Below, one piece after another: positions 8,739-18,145 of a DNA stretch of 63,339 bases. The stretch is from contig JAQBQE010000070.1 of NCBI GenBank assembly GCA_028287135.1, positions 1 through 63,339 of the forward strand, given 5' to 3'. Each line of letters begins with the position of its first letter. Position 1 is the stretch's first letter. The notes under the pieces were generated by a model. It was given only the letters and a program-made list of their open reading frames with translations. It did not search any database and was not told where the DNA came from. Position numbers and translations under genes: made by a program. The DNA comes from Myxococcales bacterium. GTDB taxonomy: Bacteria; Myxococcota_A; Polyangia; Haliangiales; Haliangiaceae.

Positions 8739-10537
8739 TACGTATCCGTCTTCCCCCGAGCGACGTAACGCAGAACCATGATTGTAGCGTCATCGGCAAG
8801 CGTGGGGGAATGGTGGAGTAGCGCCGAGAACACGGCGTCCCGGATTTTTTCGACCGGCTCGGTCGCGAGGGCCTCCACCACCTGGGTCACGCCCCGGTAG
8901 TCGAACGGGGTGCCCGCCGCGTCCTCGGCCTCCGTGACACCGTCGGTCAGCAGGATCAGCAGATCGTCGGCCCCGAGCTGCCAGCTGCTCTCGTGATTGA
9001 TCTGATCGATGTCCTGCGTGATCGCAAGGAACGTCCCGGGCGTGCCGAGCAGCTCGGTCGTCCCGGTCGCCGCGCGCCAGACGATCGCGTCCATGTGGGC
9101 GCCCGCGACGACGATGTCGCCACCCCGGCGGTAGCGCAGCAACGACAGCGTCATGTGGCGCTCCGCCTCGAGCCGATCGTGCACGTTCTCGTAGAGAACC
9201 GTGTTGAGGGCCCGGATCACGTTCTTCGGCGAGGCATCCGGCTGGGCACGGACGAGCGTGGCGACGCCGGTCTGCACCATCATCATCACGAGCCCGGCGG
9301 TCAGGCCGTGGCCCGAGACATCACCGACCGCGATCCAGGCGCCGTCCTCGAACGCGACGACGTCGTAGTAATCGCCGCCGACCTCGGTCGCGGTCACCAT
9401 CTTGGCCGCGATCTGGAGACCGTCGACCTCGAGGTTGCGCGGGAGGATCGACGTCTGGATCCGCGCCGCGATCTCGAGCTCGCGCGCGAGCCGCTCCTTG
9501 TCCGCGAGCTGCTTTCGCGACTCGTCGATCTCGAGCGCCATCCGGTCCATCGCGACCCCGAGCGACTGGACCTCGGTCGGTCCGCCAATCGGGCGGGCAG
9601 TGAGATCACCCCGCGCGATCGCCTGCGTGCGTGCGACGAGCGCGTCGATCGGGCGCGACAGCCGGCGTGCGAGGGTCAGCGCGAGCAGCAAGGTCGCAAG
9701 CGCAGCACCGGCGAGCACGAGCAGCAGGATGCGGACGATCCGGCGTGCCGGTGCGAGCGCGGCGTCGATCGAGCGCAGGATCAAGTAGTCCGCCTTGTGC
9801 TCGCCCTGGTAGCCGGGGACGGGCACGAGCTGAGCGAACCACGTCGCATCGCCGAGCGTGACCTCGCGCGCGCCGGCGCGGATCTGCTCGATCGCCTTCG
9901 GCACCTCGGCGGCGGTGATGTCCGACGTCAGCTGGGTGACCGGCACGCCATCGATCGCGACGATCATCTCGCCACCGGTGTGCTTCGAGACCGTGTTCGA
10001 GAACGCATCGTCGAGCGCATGACCGACGACGAGCGCGCCGACGACGCGCGCACCAAACTCGAGTCGGCAGCCCTGGACCTGGTACGCCTTGCCGTCTGCG
10101 ATCCAAAGGCCTGCGTGAGCGCCGGTCTCGAGCGCCTTGGCGACGACCGGGCGATCCGCGAGCGAGAAGCCCTCGGCATCGGGCGCCGCGCTGTCGGCGA
10201 TCAGCTTGCCTTCGGCATCGACGATCACGAACACGCCCGCATCGAGCGTGGTCGCCAGGGTGCGGACTGCATCGAGGATGGTCTCGCGTGCGACGTCCTC
10301 GGTCGCGACCACGGCCTTGAGGCGCGGCTCCTCGGCGACCACCCTGCACTCCTGCTCGTGCAGCGACTGGCGGTTCGCGTGGAGATCGAGCGCGACCTCA
10401 CGGCTGCGCACCAGCTCCTCGGCAACCCGCGCACGGGTCGACCGATCGAACACGATCGCGATCGTCCCGATCGCCGCTCCGAGGATGGCGACGACGAGGA
10501 CGAGCACCCAGAGAAACACGGTCGTGCGTAACTTCAT
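8738..10537 (-). CDS. membrane sensor SpoIIE/RsbU-type PP2C phosphatase with HAMP domain
   Basis: This 599-residue protein has TM1 (about residues 5-30), a periplasmic sensor region of about 230 residues with a double-cache look (FVIVDAEGKLIADS), TM2 (about 268-290), a HAMP domain and a SpoIIE phosphatase domain (about 355-595). The metal-binding motifs GGDYYDVV and VGDVSGHG are intact. These phosphatases reactivate phosphorylated STAS antagonists. It is the first gene of the signalling operon (phosphatase, kinase-FGE, STAS, HATPase). Four bases overlap the end of the pentaheme cytochrome gene, so the sensor may be co-transcribed with the electron-transfer genes. Confidence 0.9.
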   Translation of the reverse strand: MKLRTTVFLWVLVLVVAILGAAIGTIAIVFDRSTRARVAEELVRSREVALDLHANRQSLHEQECRVVAEEPRLKAVVATEDVARETILDAVRTLATTLDAGVFVIVDAEGKLIADSAAPDAEGFSLADRPVVAKALETGAHAGLWIADGKAYQVQGCRLEFGARVVGALVVGHALDDAFSNTVSKHTGGEMIVAIDGVPVTQLTSDITAAEVPKAIEQIRAGAREVTLGDATWFAQLVPVPGYQGEHKADYLILRSIDAALAPARRIVRILLLVLAGAALATLLLALTLARRLSRPIDALVARTQAIARGDLTARPIGGPTEVQSLGVAMDRMALEIDESRKQLADKERLARELEIAARIQTSILPRNLEVDGLQIAAKMVTATEVGGDYYDVVAFEDGAWIAVGDVSGHGLTAGLVMMMVQTGVATLVRAQPDASPKNVIRALNTVLYENVHDRLEAERHMTLSLLRYRRGGDIVVAGAHMDAIVWRAATGTTELLGTPGTFLAITQDIDQINHESSWQLGADDLLILLTDGVTEAEDAAGTPFDYRGVTQVVEALATEPVEKIRDAVFSALLHHSPTLADDATIMVLRYVARGKTDT

Positions 10538-11796
10538 GGCAGTCCCTGCGAACGCGGCCGTTTTCCAGCCGGAGGTGGCTTCGTGATGATCGTCTTCGGT
10601 ACCTTCGCGCGCCCCGCCGCGGTCGGCGGACCAAACGGGACACGTGCGCTGCTCATCAGCATCTCCTCGACGTCGGCGACGGCGAGCAGCTTCGCGACGG
10701 GATCGGAGACCCCGCGATAGACGACGTCGACCTCGACCGTGCCGCCGGCCGGCGGACCGAACACGAACGCATCGGTCCAGGTCGCGCCCGGTGCGATCCG
10801 GGTGTCCGAGCCGACCTTGGTCGCACGCCAGAACGGGACCTCGGTGCCGGTCGCATCGACCAGCACGCGCCCGAGCTGTCGCGTCTCGGTCGCGAGCTCG
10901 GTGCCACTCGCATCCTTGATCCGGACCTTCACGACCACCCGACGCTCCGGCAAGCCGGCCGGTACCGAGTGCCCGGCGTTGACGTTGCGCACCGACACGC
11001 TGACCTGGAGCGCACCGCCTTCGTCGCGAACGGCGACCTCGAGCGACAGCGCCCGCTTGCGGAGGTCACCCGCGAGGCCGATCAGCCCGTGGTGAGGAAC
11101 CCCAGTTCGCACCGGCGAGCCGGTCGCGATCATCGCCTTCTCGTCGGGCATGTGACACGACTGGCACGGCTCGTTGGCCTTCGCCGAGGGCCCATCACGC
11201 CAGTCCTTGTACTCGGTGAACACCGGGATGCCCTTGGGCTCCCACCAGTGGCAGCTGCCACACACCGCGGCTTCCTTGTGCTCGGGCGAACAACCCATGC
11301 GATGGAAGTAGTGATCCTTGAGATCGCAGCGCGGACCGAACTTCACCATGTCGTCGACAGCGAGCCGGAAGTCCGCGCCGCCGGGGCCGGGCCTGGGCTC
11401 GCGCAGCGTGTGGCAGACATCGCAGGTCACGCCCTCGCTCGCGAGATGATCCTTGGGGCCGATGCCCTCGAGCGGTGCGTGGCAGCGATCGCACGTCGCA
11501 TCACCCGCGTTCGCGACCGCGGCCTTGTACAGCGTCGAGCTCGCAGCGCGCGCGTGCGCCGAGGTCTCCCACTCGTCGTACATTTTCTCGTGGCACTCGC
11601 CGCAACGCCCTGCCCCGTGGACGTAGACCTTGCGCGGGGGTCCAGCCGCGTCAGGCTGCGCATCGACAGCAACGACCTTGGGGGCCGCAGCATCGTGCGG
11701 CACCGCTGTTCGAACGGGCTTGGCCGGCTTGGTGTCCTCGCACGCTGCGAGCCCGACCAGGCCGAGTCCCCACAGCGCTACTTGTAGCGACCGTAT
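10534..11796 (-). CDS. pentaheme c-type cytochrome lipoprotein (cytochrome c554-like), probable ATA start
   Basis: There are five CXXCH heme sites (CGECH, CDRCH, CDVCH, CGSCH, CQSCH) in the first 200 residues, then a beta-rich C-terminal half with NVNAGHSVPAGLPERR, as in cytochrome c554/multiheme families. The first standard start (GTG, 11703) would leave a cytochrome without an export signal. Reading on upstream in frame gives RSLQVALWGLGLVGLAAC, a textbook lipoprotein signal, preceded by an ATA codon at 11796 and GGAAGGACGG eight bases before it. I therefore extend the gene to that ATA. It is predicted to be anchored in the periplasm or outer membrane and to relay electrons within the cytochrome operon. 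Confidence 0.8.
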   Translation of the reverse strand: MRSLQVALWGLGLVGLAACEDTKPAKPVRTAVPHDAAAPKVVAVDAQPDAAGPPRKVYVHGAGRCGECHEKMYDEWETSAHARAASSTLYKAAVANAGDATCDRCHAPLEGIGPKDHLASEGVTCDVCHTLREPRPGPGGADFRLAVDDMVKFGPRCDLKDHYFHRMGCSPEHKEAAVCGSCHWWEPKGIPVFTEYKDWRDGPSAKANEPCQSCHMPDEKAMIATGSPVRTGVPHHGLIGLAGDLRKRALSLEVAVRDEGGALQVSVSVRNVNAGHSVPAGLPERRVVVKVRIKDASGTELATETRQLGRVLVDATGTEVPFWRATKVGSDTRIAPGATWTDAFVFGPPAGGTVEVDVVYRGVSDPVAKLLAVADVEEMLMSSARVPFGPPTAAGRAKVPKTIITKPPPAGKRPRSQGLP

Positions 11797-12449
11797 GGCG
11801 TCCCGTCCTTCCGGGTATGAGCGGTCGACCTGGCGACCTCGCTGATCTCGAGCTTGACCTCGACGGCGGTGCCGGGCTTCACGACGACCGTGCCCCTGGC
11901 TTCATCACCGCTCGGCAGCCACGCGACGATCGGATACTCGCCGGGCGGCACACCCTCGATCGAGAACGTTCCGGTCTTGTCGGTGATCGTATAGAACGCG
12001 TTCTCGAGGACCTTCACCCGCGCGACCATGTCGGGGTGGATGTTGCAGTAGACGTCGACGGTGCCGGTGCGCTTCATCTCCACCGACTTCATCGAGCCCT
12101 GCTTGTAGAGGCCAAGGTCGAACCGAGCCGGCCGCGACACGCTGAACACGTTGTGAAAGATCTTGTCCTCGTTCGGGAAGTCCACCGTGGTGCCCTTCAC
12201 GACGATCGAGAGCTGAGGCTCGAACTGCTTCTCGCGCTGCTTGATCGTCGCGTTCTTCTGCTTCGGCGGATCGCCCGGTACGCCCTCGAGATAGACGACG
12301 ATCCCGGAGCGGTCCTTCTTCGCCGTCCCCTTCGACGCCACCGTGACCGCACCCTTGACGGTGCCGCCCTTGGGTGCGGACTGCGCGATGTCGGAGAACA
12401 TCACGACGGCGGCGACGGTGAGCCATACACGGACGAGCTGGTTGCGCAT
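11778..12449 (-). CDS. exported cupredoxin-like (type I copper) protein
   Basis: This 223-residue protein has a signal peptide ending near SDIAQSA. The core matches plastocyanin-like domains: the copper His in DKIFHNVFS and the Cys, His and Met ligands in VYCNIHPDM. A carboxypeptidase-regulatory-like beta domain follows (GTFSIEGVPPGEYPIVAWLP), as in other myxobacterial copper proteins. It lies between the porin gene and the pentaheme cytochrome, whose start overlaps its 3' end. Role: probably a soluble periplasmic electron carrier between the cytochromes. The domain call is solid; the partner is inferred. Confidence 0.85.
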   Translation of the reverse strand: MRNQLVRVWLTVAAVVMFSDIAQSAPKGGTVKGAVTVASKGTAKKDRSGIVVYLEGVPGDPPKQKNATIKQREKQFEPQLSIVVKGTTVDFPNEDKIFHNVFSVSRPARFDLGLYKQGSMKSVEMKRTGTVDVYCNIHPDMVARVKVLENAFYTITDKTGTFSIEGVPPGEYPIVAWLPSGDEARGTVVVKPGTAVEVKLEISEVARSTAHTRKDGTPYGRYK

Positions 12450-12457
12450 GGGGTTTC

Positions 12458-13897
12458 CTAGATCTTGATCACGAGCGAGCTCGTGACCACGTCATTGGGG
12501 AACTGCGGGATGCGTCCGAGCTCGCGGTTCACGGTGCCCTCGACCTTGAGGATCACACGGGTCCCGATCTCGGCCCGCACGCCGAGCGTGCCGCGCACGA
12601 GCTCCGAGATGTAGACGAAGCTCGCGCCACTTTCATGCAACGCATCTCGCCAGTCGACGCGCGCGTACGGGATGAACGTGTTGGTCAGGCGATAGGCGAC
12701 CTGGCCGTACGCGCCCTGGTACGCGAGGCACGGCGCCAGGTCGCAGCGCGCGAGCATGCCGGGCGTGGTCTGGCCCCGGGCCTTGCCCTTGACGTATTCC
12801 GCGGTGATCTCGACGTCCTTGACGTCGACGTGGAGGTCCGCGCCGGCGTGCCACTGATAGACCCCGTCGTCGGCCTGGTAGTCCTGTGCCCCGAACGCGC
12901 CCGACGCTCCGATCTCGGCCTTGCCACCGACCAGATACGACACCCGGCCGGCGACCGTCTTCAGCTGGTTCGTGTCGGTCTCGTTGGCGAACGTGAAGCC
13001 CTCGCTGAAGTGGCTGCCATTGGTGACCGCCACGTTGACGACCACCGCGTCGGCGATCTTCGCGCGGGCCTTGAGGCCGACCGGCCGACCACACGTGTAA
13101 CGGCAGATCAGCGAGGGTGTGACGCCCGTGCGATCCGGTGACTCGAGCGAGCGATACTCGAAGCCGAGCACCGAATCGAACTTGCCGGCCTGCAGCGAGA
13201 GCTCGACATCGTCGAGCCTGGGCTTCCACTCGCCATACGCGAGCTTGACGTCGAGGTAGTCGCCCGCGAACAGCCCGTTGATATCGGAGATGTCGCGTGC
13301 GCGTGGCAGGAAGTCGATGCTGACCGTCGCGGCTGCGGAGTCGCTGAGGGCCGCGAACAGGGCGAGGTTCACGGAGTTGACGAGGAACGTCGAGTTGCCG
13401 CGCGAGTTGATCGGATCGAACACGATCGCACGCGACTCCCCGGTGTCGGCGACATCACCGCGCGAGTTCACCGTGGTCGACAGCGGATCGCCCATGAACA
13501 CCCACGACCCGGGGACGCCGGCCGCGAGGTACTCGGGAAAGTAGAGGCCGATCAGATCACTGCGCGTGCCCGCGCCGTTGCCGCTGGTCGCGAAGAAGCC
13601 GACATCGACGTAGCCGCCGAGCTTGCCCGCGAGCGGCAGCAGCGCGGACAGCTTCTCCTCGAGATACGTCGAGTCGTCCTTCGCGTTCGCGAGCTCTTCC
13701 TCGAGCGCTGCCAGCTTGCGTTCGAGCGCAGCCATCCGCGCGTTGGTTCGCGCCTGCTCGGGATCGGGCTCACGCTCGCGTTCCGGTGCTGGCTCGGGTG
13801 GCACCGGCGGTGGCGCGGGTTCCTGGGCGGCCGCTGTCGCGGTCAGGGCGAGCAGGATCGTGAACGAGGCGAGGCGAGTCACAGGGATTGAATCCAT
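12458..13897 (-). CDS. outer-membrane porin-like beta-barrel with N-terminal coiled coil
   Basis: This 479-residue protein has a signal peptide (ending TAAAQ) and a Pro/Glu-rich stretch. A short coiled coil follows (about residues 50-85, AALERKLAALEEELANAK), then a long alternating beta pattern ending in Ile (SSLVIKI), the typical C-terminal strand of a barrel. It resembles carbohydrate- or phosphate-type porins of delta-proteobacteria. Within the operon of periplasmic cytochromes and a cupredoxin it could be the barrel of a porin-cytochrome conduit, but no MtrA-like decaheme is present, so simple solute transport is equally possible. Confidence 0.75.
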   Translation of the reverse strand: MDSIPVTRLASFTILLALTATAAAQEPAPPPVPPEPAPEREREPDPEQARTNARMAALERKLAALEEELANAKDDSTYLEEKLSALLPLAGKLGGYVDVGFFATSGNGAGTRSDLIGLYFPEYLAAGVPGSWVFMGDPLSTTVNSRGDVADTGESRAIVFDPINSRGNSTFLVNSVNLALFAALSDSAAATVSIDFLPRARDISDINGLFAGDYLDVKLAYGEWKPRLDDVELSLQAGKFDSVLGFEYRSLESPDRTGVTPSLICRYTCGRPVGLKARAKIADAVVVNVAVTNGSHFSEGFTFANETDTNQLKTVAGRVSYLVGGKAEIGASGAFGAQDYQADDGVYQWHAGADLHVDVKDVEITAEYVKGKARGQTTPGMLARCDLAPCLAYQGAYGQVAYRLTNTFIPYARVDWRDALHESGASFVYISELVRGTLGVRAEIGTRVILKVEGTVNRELGRIPQFPNDVVTSSLVIKI

Positions 13898-14820
13898 TGG
13901 CGAACCAGATCGATGCCGGTCGGATCGGGAACCTCCGTCGCGATCGGAGGCATCTGCATGTTCTGCGTCCGCTGGGTCATCCGATACAGCAGCGCACTGT
14001 TATCTGGGTCCCCGGAGACGATCCGGGTCGCGAAGCCGTGGCCGAGCCATTGTTGCAGCGGGACCCCGATCGTGGTGCGCGCGAGGTCCGTCGTCGCAGC
14101 CACCCGCTCGTCGGCCGACAGCCGCAGGATCATCTGCGAATTGACCCACGCGCTGCCGTTCTCGTTGTGGCAGTGGCCGCAGTTGGCGTGGAGGTAGCCG
14201 AGCGCGGGCTCGGGCGCGGCGTAGGTGGTCCCCGCCGGCGGAGGGCTCGAGAGCGGAAGCGCCGAGACGTCGCCGAGCTGCAGTGCCGAGAATCCGAGCG
14301 CGCGGCCAGGCTCGCCGATGTGGCACTTCCAGCAGCTATCCGCCGACGGCACGTCGTGGTCGGTGCCGCGCACGTTCACGGCACCCTCCTTCATGAACAT
14401 CGCCTCGGTCTCGTCGTCATTCCAGACGTACGCTCCGAACAAGGTGTCCTGCTCGCGATCCCCGGTATCGGAGACGCGCCAGATCAGCCGCGTCTCGAGC
14501 CGCTTGCCGTCCTTCGAGAACTCCTTGAACCACTGGGTGCCGACCGGGAACGTCCAGCGATCCATGTCGGTGGAATCGATCGTCGCGTTCGCGGGCAGCT
14601 GGATCCAGCGCAGCTTCGCCGCGGCGTCGGACCACAGCACGTTGCGCGGCGCGAACTCGACGTTCGCAGCCGCGACCGTCTTGCTCGCGAGATCGACATA
14701 GAGCCCGGTCTCCGACAGCCGTGCCGGAAGCGCGGTCGGCAACGGGGCAGCGTCGAGCACCGGGGTCACCGGGTCCGAACAGCCCCCCGCCACCGCGATC
14801 GCAACGACGACCGAGCGCAC
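13879..14820 (-). CDS. diheme c-type cytochrome lipoprotein (SO2930-like)
   Basis: This 313-residue protein has a lipoprotein signal (lipobox VAGGC, GTG start sharing one base with the upstream stop). It has two heme sites, CWKCH and CGHCH, and the segment TFPVGTQWFKEFS/LIWRV typical of the SO2930 family of outer-membrane-associated diheme proteins. The C-terminal QMPPIATEV provides the usual Met region. It overlaps the porin gene by 19 bases. Family members are usually linked to extracellular or outer-membrane redox functions that are not well defined. Confidence 0.8.
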   Translation of the reverse strand: MRSVVVAIAVAGGCSDPVTPVLDAAPLPTALPARLSETGLYVDLASKTVAAANVEFAPRNVLWSDAAAKLRWIQLPANATIDSTDMDRWTFPVGTQWFKEFSKDGKRLETRLIWRVSDTGDREQDTLFGAYVWNDDETEAMFMKEGAVNVRGTDHDVPSADSCWKCHIGEPGRALGFSALQLGDVSALPLSSPPPAGTTYAAPEPALGYLHANCGHCHNENGSAWVNSQMILRLSADERVAATTDLARTTIGVPLQQWLGHGFATRIVSGDPDNSALLYRMTQRTQNMQMPPIATEVPDPTGIDLVRQWIQSL

Positions 14821-15884
14821 TAGGGGACCGGTGGCCCCGCGCAGTTGGCGCCGGTGTTGCTGTCGATCGGAGGCAGCGACGCGATGTAGTTCGCGATGTC
14901 GGTCAGGTCCTGGTCATCGAGCGCGGCGTACGGCGAGATGCCGCTGCCGTGCGTACCGGCGCACACCGCGTTGCCCATCGGATCCTTGCCGTCGGCGATC
15001 GCGGCCTTGATCTGCGGGACCGTGAACCCAGCGAGCCCGGTCGCGTGCGGGGTCAGGTTGCGAACATTGATCACCGCGGGGTACGACGGATCGAGCAGAC
15101 CAAGCGCCTCCTTCGGGAACATCCGACCACCGGCGTAGGGGCGGGTCATGTCGATCGGGCGCGGGAACAGCGGGGGCATCGGCGGGTTGCCGACCGGCGC
15201 GGGCTCCGGCGTGTGGCAGTCGATGCACAGGCCGACCATCGACGACAGGTAGCGGCCGCGCAGCGCGCTCGCCTGATCCGGCCCCGCGGCGGGCATCGGG
15301 ATCGTGGCGGGATCGATCGGGGTGGCGACCGTCGTGCCGTCGTTGATCGACAGCCACGGTTCCTGGTTGGGCGCGATCGGATTGTCGACGCCGGGCACCG
15401 TGCGCAGGTACGCGATGATCGCGTCGAGGTCGGCGTCGGCCATGTTGTGGAAGATGTAGTACGGCATCACCGGCACGAGCTTCTTGCCGTCGGTGCGCGT
15501 GCCGAGCCGGATCGCGTCCTTGATCTGCTGGTCGGTTGCGTTCGCAAGACCGGTCGAATGGTTGGTCAGGTTGCGCGACGACAGGCAGCCGACGTTGCCG
15601 CCGGGATCCATCGCGGCCGGCACCACGTCGAGAAACGGAATCGTCTCGCTACAGCTCCAGCCCGCGAACAGCTTGGTCAGGTTGCGGCTGCCATCCGGGT
15701 TGAGGGGCGTGTGACAGAAGGTGCACGCGCCGAGCGTGTTCATGATGTAGCGACCGCGCTCGACCTCGCTCCGGCCGGCATCGGGCACTGGGCCCGAATC
15801 CACGGACACCGGCTTGATGTTGTCCCCGCAGCCCACCGCCAGGAGCATGACCGCCACAAGTCGCAATCCCCACGTGCTCGTCAT
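14820..15884 (-). CDS. diheme cytochrome c lipoprotein
   Basis: This 354-residue lipoprotein (lipobox LAVGC) has two cytochrome c domains. The first contains CTFCH (about residue 54) with distal Met in LVPVMPYY. The second contains CIDCH (about residue 219) with a later GISPYAALDDQDL segment. It resembles the cytochrome subunits of periplasmic dehydrogenases (alcohol/aldehyde dehydrogenase type), but no dehydrogenase is adjacent. It sits in the middle of the operon between the MauG-like peroxidase and the SO2930-like protein and probably passes electrons between them. Confidence 0.85.
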   Translation of the reverse strand: MTSTWGLRLVAVMLLAVGCGDNIKPVSVDSGPVPDAGRSEVERGRYIMNTLGACTFCHTPLNPDGSRNLTKLFAGWSCSETIPFLDVVPAAMDPGGNVGCLSSRNLTNHSTGLANATDQQIKDAIRLGTRTDGKKLVPVMPYYIFHNMADADLDAIIAYLRTVPGVDNPIAPNQEPWLSINDGTTVATPIDPATIPMPAAGPDQASALRGRYLSSMVGLCIDCHTPEPAPVGNPPMPPLFPRPIDMTRPYAGGRMFPKEALGLLDPSYPAVINVRNLTPHATGLAGFTVPQIKAAIADGKDPMGNAVCAGTHGSGISPYAALDDQDLTDIANYIASLPPIDSNTGANCAGPPVP

Positions 15885-15911
15885 CTGATTCCCTCTTCCC
15901 GCTAGGTTGGT

Positions 15912-17567
15912 CTAGAACGCCGTCGCAGCCGGCACCACAGGTGGTGTGGTGATCGAAGAATCGAGTGTGCTCGTCAGGCTCTCGAGGAACGCGACCAGGT
16001 CGGTGATCTCGAGCTCGCTGAGGTTGAGCGGCTTGATCTTCGGATCGATCGTGCCGATCAGCTCGCCACCGGCGGTGGTCGTGCCACCCCGGTTGTAGTG
16101 CTCGACGACCTCGCGAAGCGTCGCGTACATGCCCTGGTGCATGTACGGTCCGGTCACCGCGACATCGCGAAGGCCCGGCGTCTTCCAGGCGCCGCGCAGC
16201 TCGTCGGTCAACGGCATCGAGTAGTACTTGATCCGACCGTCGCACTCGTCCGGGTGCTCGGCGGCGTAGTTGGCGTCGACGTGCGCCGTGAAGTGACGGC
16301 GACACTCCTCGTCATCGCTCCACACCGAGTCACGCCGGAACCGGCTCGCCTGCAGCTTGCGAATCCCATCGCGCGCGCCGATCGGCAGACAGTTGGTCGG
16401 CTCGAACCGATCGTCGGTGACGCAATCGCACCAGTCGCCGGCGGGACACTCCGAGGTCTTCGGGACGTACGTGCCGACCTGCGGCACGCCGATCTGATGG
16501 AACGCGTTGTCCATGAACAGCGGGCCCGCGTGGCACGTCGCGCACGCGGCCTTGCCGACAAACAGCCGCGCTCCGCGCTCCGCCGCCGGGCCGAGTGCGC
16601 CGGGCTTGAAGCCACCTGCTGCCCAGCGATCGAACGGCGAGTCGCGCGAGATCAGCGAGAACTCGTACGCGGCGATCGCCTTGGCGAAGTTGACGTAGAT
16701 CCGGTTGACCAGCAGCTGATCGGCGAGCTGCATGCAGTCCCACGCGTCGCCGTACGGCTGCAGGATGTCATCGGCGGTCGTCGGATCGCAGACCGGAAGC
16801 TGCCCGGGCTTGACGAAGCCGGGTCGGCCCTCGAGCGGGAACCGCGGCATGCACTGGCTTGGCCCGGTCGCCGGAATCGTCATGAAACAGAACTCGCTCG
16901 GGCACGCGTTCGCGACCAGCTTGCAGCTGCCGTCCGGCTCGAGCCGCGCCTTGTGCGCAGCGATCGAATCGAGCTGCGGCGGTAGCGGGTACTCCGGGAA
17001 CAGGGCGGTGTACTCGGCGCGGTACGCATCGGCGATTCGCCACGCCGTGCGCAGCCGGCTGCCATTGACCGAGACGTGACTCTCGGCGACCGCGACGATC
17101 TGCGACCACAACGAGTCATTGCGGCCGTTCCAGTACACGAGCTCCGTGTAGGCCGAGTTGACCGACTGCTGGCCGTTGAGATCGTAGGCGCCGCCGCCGA
17201 ACGAGACCGTGTTCCCGGTCGGCGCGCCGGTGTGATCCGCCCCACCCTTCGCGACGTCGTGACACGAGTTGCAGGACACGTTGATCGGGCTGCCGATCGC
17301 CGCGCGACCGGGTGTCGTCATCGGCCGCAGCAGCATGTCGGCGTAGACCTCGGCGCCGGAGAAGCCGGGGTCGAAGTAGAGCTTCTTGCCGAGCGCCGCG
17401 GCGGTGGGCATCAGCGCGTACTTGTTGGAGGTGTCGGGGAGCGGATCGTCCACACCGACATGCTTCTCCAGCAATGGCAGGAACGGATCGGCGAGCTCCT
17501 CGCCGCAACCAGCCAACAACGCAAGACAGAGCGCTACACCCCGAAGCACTGTCCGCGATAGTTCCAT
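15912..17567 (-). CDS. diheme cytochrome c peroxidase / MauG family lipoprotein
   Basis: This 551-residue lipoprotein (signal ending LLAGC) has the two-domain CcpA/MauG plan. Heme 1, CNSCH (about residue 99), follows LGKKLYFDPGFSG. Heme 2, CATCH (about residue 336), follows AAERGARLFVGKAA. TPGLRDVAVTGPYMHQG is the peroxidase signature near the C-terminus. An insertion with several Cys residues (DWCDCVTDD and CPSEFCF regions) makes it longer than classic CcpA (about 330). It may reduce peroxide or oxidise a protein or organic substrate. It is the first gene of the cytochrome operon. Confidence 0.88.
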   Translation of the reverse strand: MELSRTVLRGVALCLALLAGCGEELADPFLPLLEKHVGVDDPLPDTSNKYALMPTAAALGKKLYFDPGFSGAEVYADMLLRPMTTPGRAAIGSPINVSCNSCHDVAKGGADHTGAPTGNTVSFGGGAYDLNGQQSVNSAYTELVYWNGRNDSLWSQIVAVAESHVSVNGSRLRTAWRIADAYRAEYTALFPEYPLPPQLDSIAAHKARLEPDGSCKLVANACPSEFCFMTIPATGPSQCMPRFPLEGRPGFVKPGQLPVCDPTTADDILQPYGDAWDCMQLADQLLVNRIYVNFAKAIAAYEFSLISRDSPFDRWAAGGFKPGALGPAAERGARLFVGKAACATCHAGPLFMDNAFHQIGVPQVGTYVPKTSECPAGDWCDCVTDDRFEPTNCLPIGARDGIRKLQASRFRRDSVWSDDEECRRHFTAHVDANYAAEHPDECDGRIKYYSMPLTDELRGAWKTPGLRDVAVTGPYMHQGMYATLREVVEHYNRGGTTTAGGELIGTIDPKIKPLNLSELEITDLVAFLESLTSTLDSSITTPPVVPAATAF

Positions 17568-17691
17568 GGGCGTCGAGACCGGTCAACGCCAGGGCAGCCG
17601 CGGCGTGACGAGATCATCATCCAGGGCTCTGCTCCGGGCGTGCTCGTTACCCCAGGTGTAACCGTGCCGCGACGAACGACGTCTCAGACCC

Positions 17692-18090
17692 ATGCCCTCC
17701 GTCCTTCCCACGGGCAAGCGCGTCGAGGTGTTCTACGACGGTGACTGCCCACTGTGCATGCGCGAGATCCGGATGCTGATGCGGAAGGGCCTCCTCCATC
17801 ACATCCAGTTCACAAATCTCGCAGCACCCGGGTTCGCGGCCGAGGAACACGGCACGACGTATGCGGCGCTGATGGAGCGAATCCGCGGGCGCCTTCCCGA
17901 TGGGACCTGGATCGAGGGCGTCGACGTGTTTCGCGAGCTCTATGCCGCCGTCGGGTTTCGGCGGCTCGTTGCGATCAGCCGCGTGCCCGGGCTGTCTCAC
18001 CTGCTCGCGCTCGGCTACCGCGTGTTCGCGAAGAACCGGCTGCGCTGGACCGGGCGCTGCCTGCCCGACCAGGCGTGCGCTGTCCCGTGA
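17692..18090 (+). CDS. thiol-disulfide oxidoreductase, DCC family (DUF393)
   Basis: This 132-residue protein has the diagnostic YDGDCPLC motif at residues 15-22, followed by helical segments and the DLAAPGF-like stretch (here TNLAAPGF). It ends with the conserved LGYRVFAKNR region of DUF393 proteins. No signal peptide is evident. These thioredoxin-like proteins are assumed to be redox-active, with substrates unknown. It stands alone between the divergent cytochrome operon and a minus-strand outer-membrane protein. Confidence 0.88.
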   Translation: MPSVLPTGKRVEVFYDGDCPLCMREIRMLMRKGLLHHIQFTNLAAPGFAAEEHGTTYAALMERIRGRLPDGTWIEGVDVFRELYAAVGFRRLVAISRVPGLSHLLALGYRVFAKNRLRWTGRCLPDQACAVP

Positions 18091-18145
18091 TCAGCTGGGT
18101 CGGAGCATGCGTGCCGCGCACCTGGCATGGCCCGTATTCGGCGAC

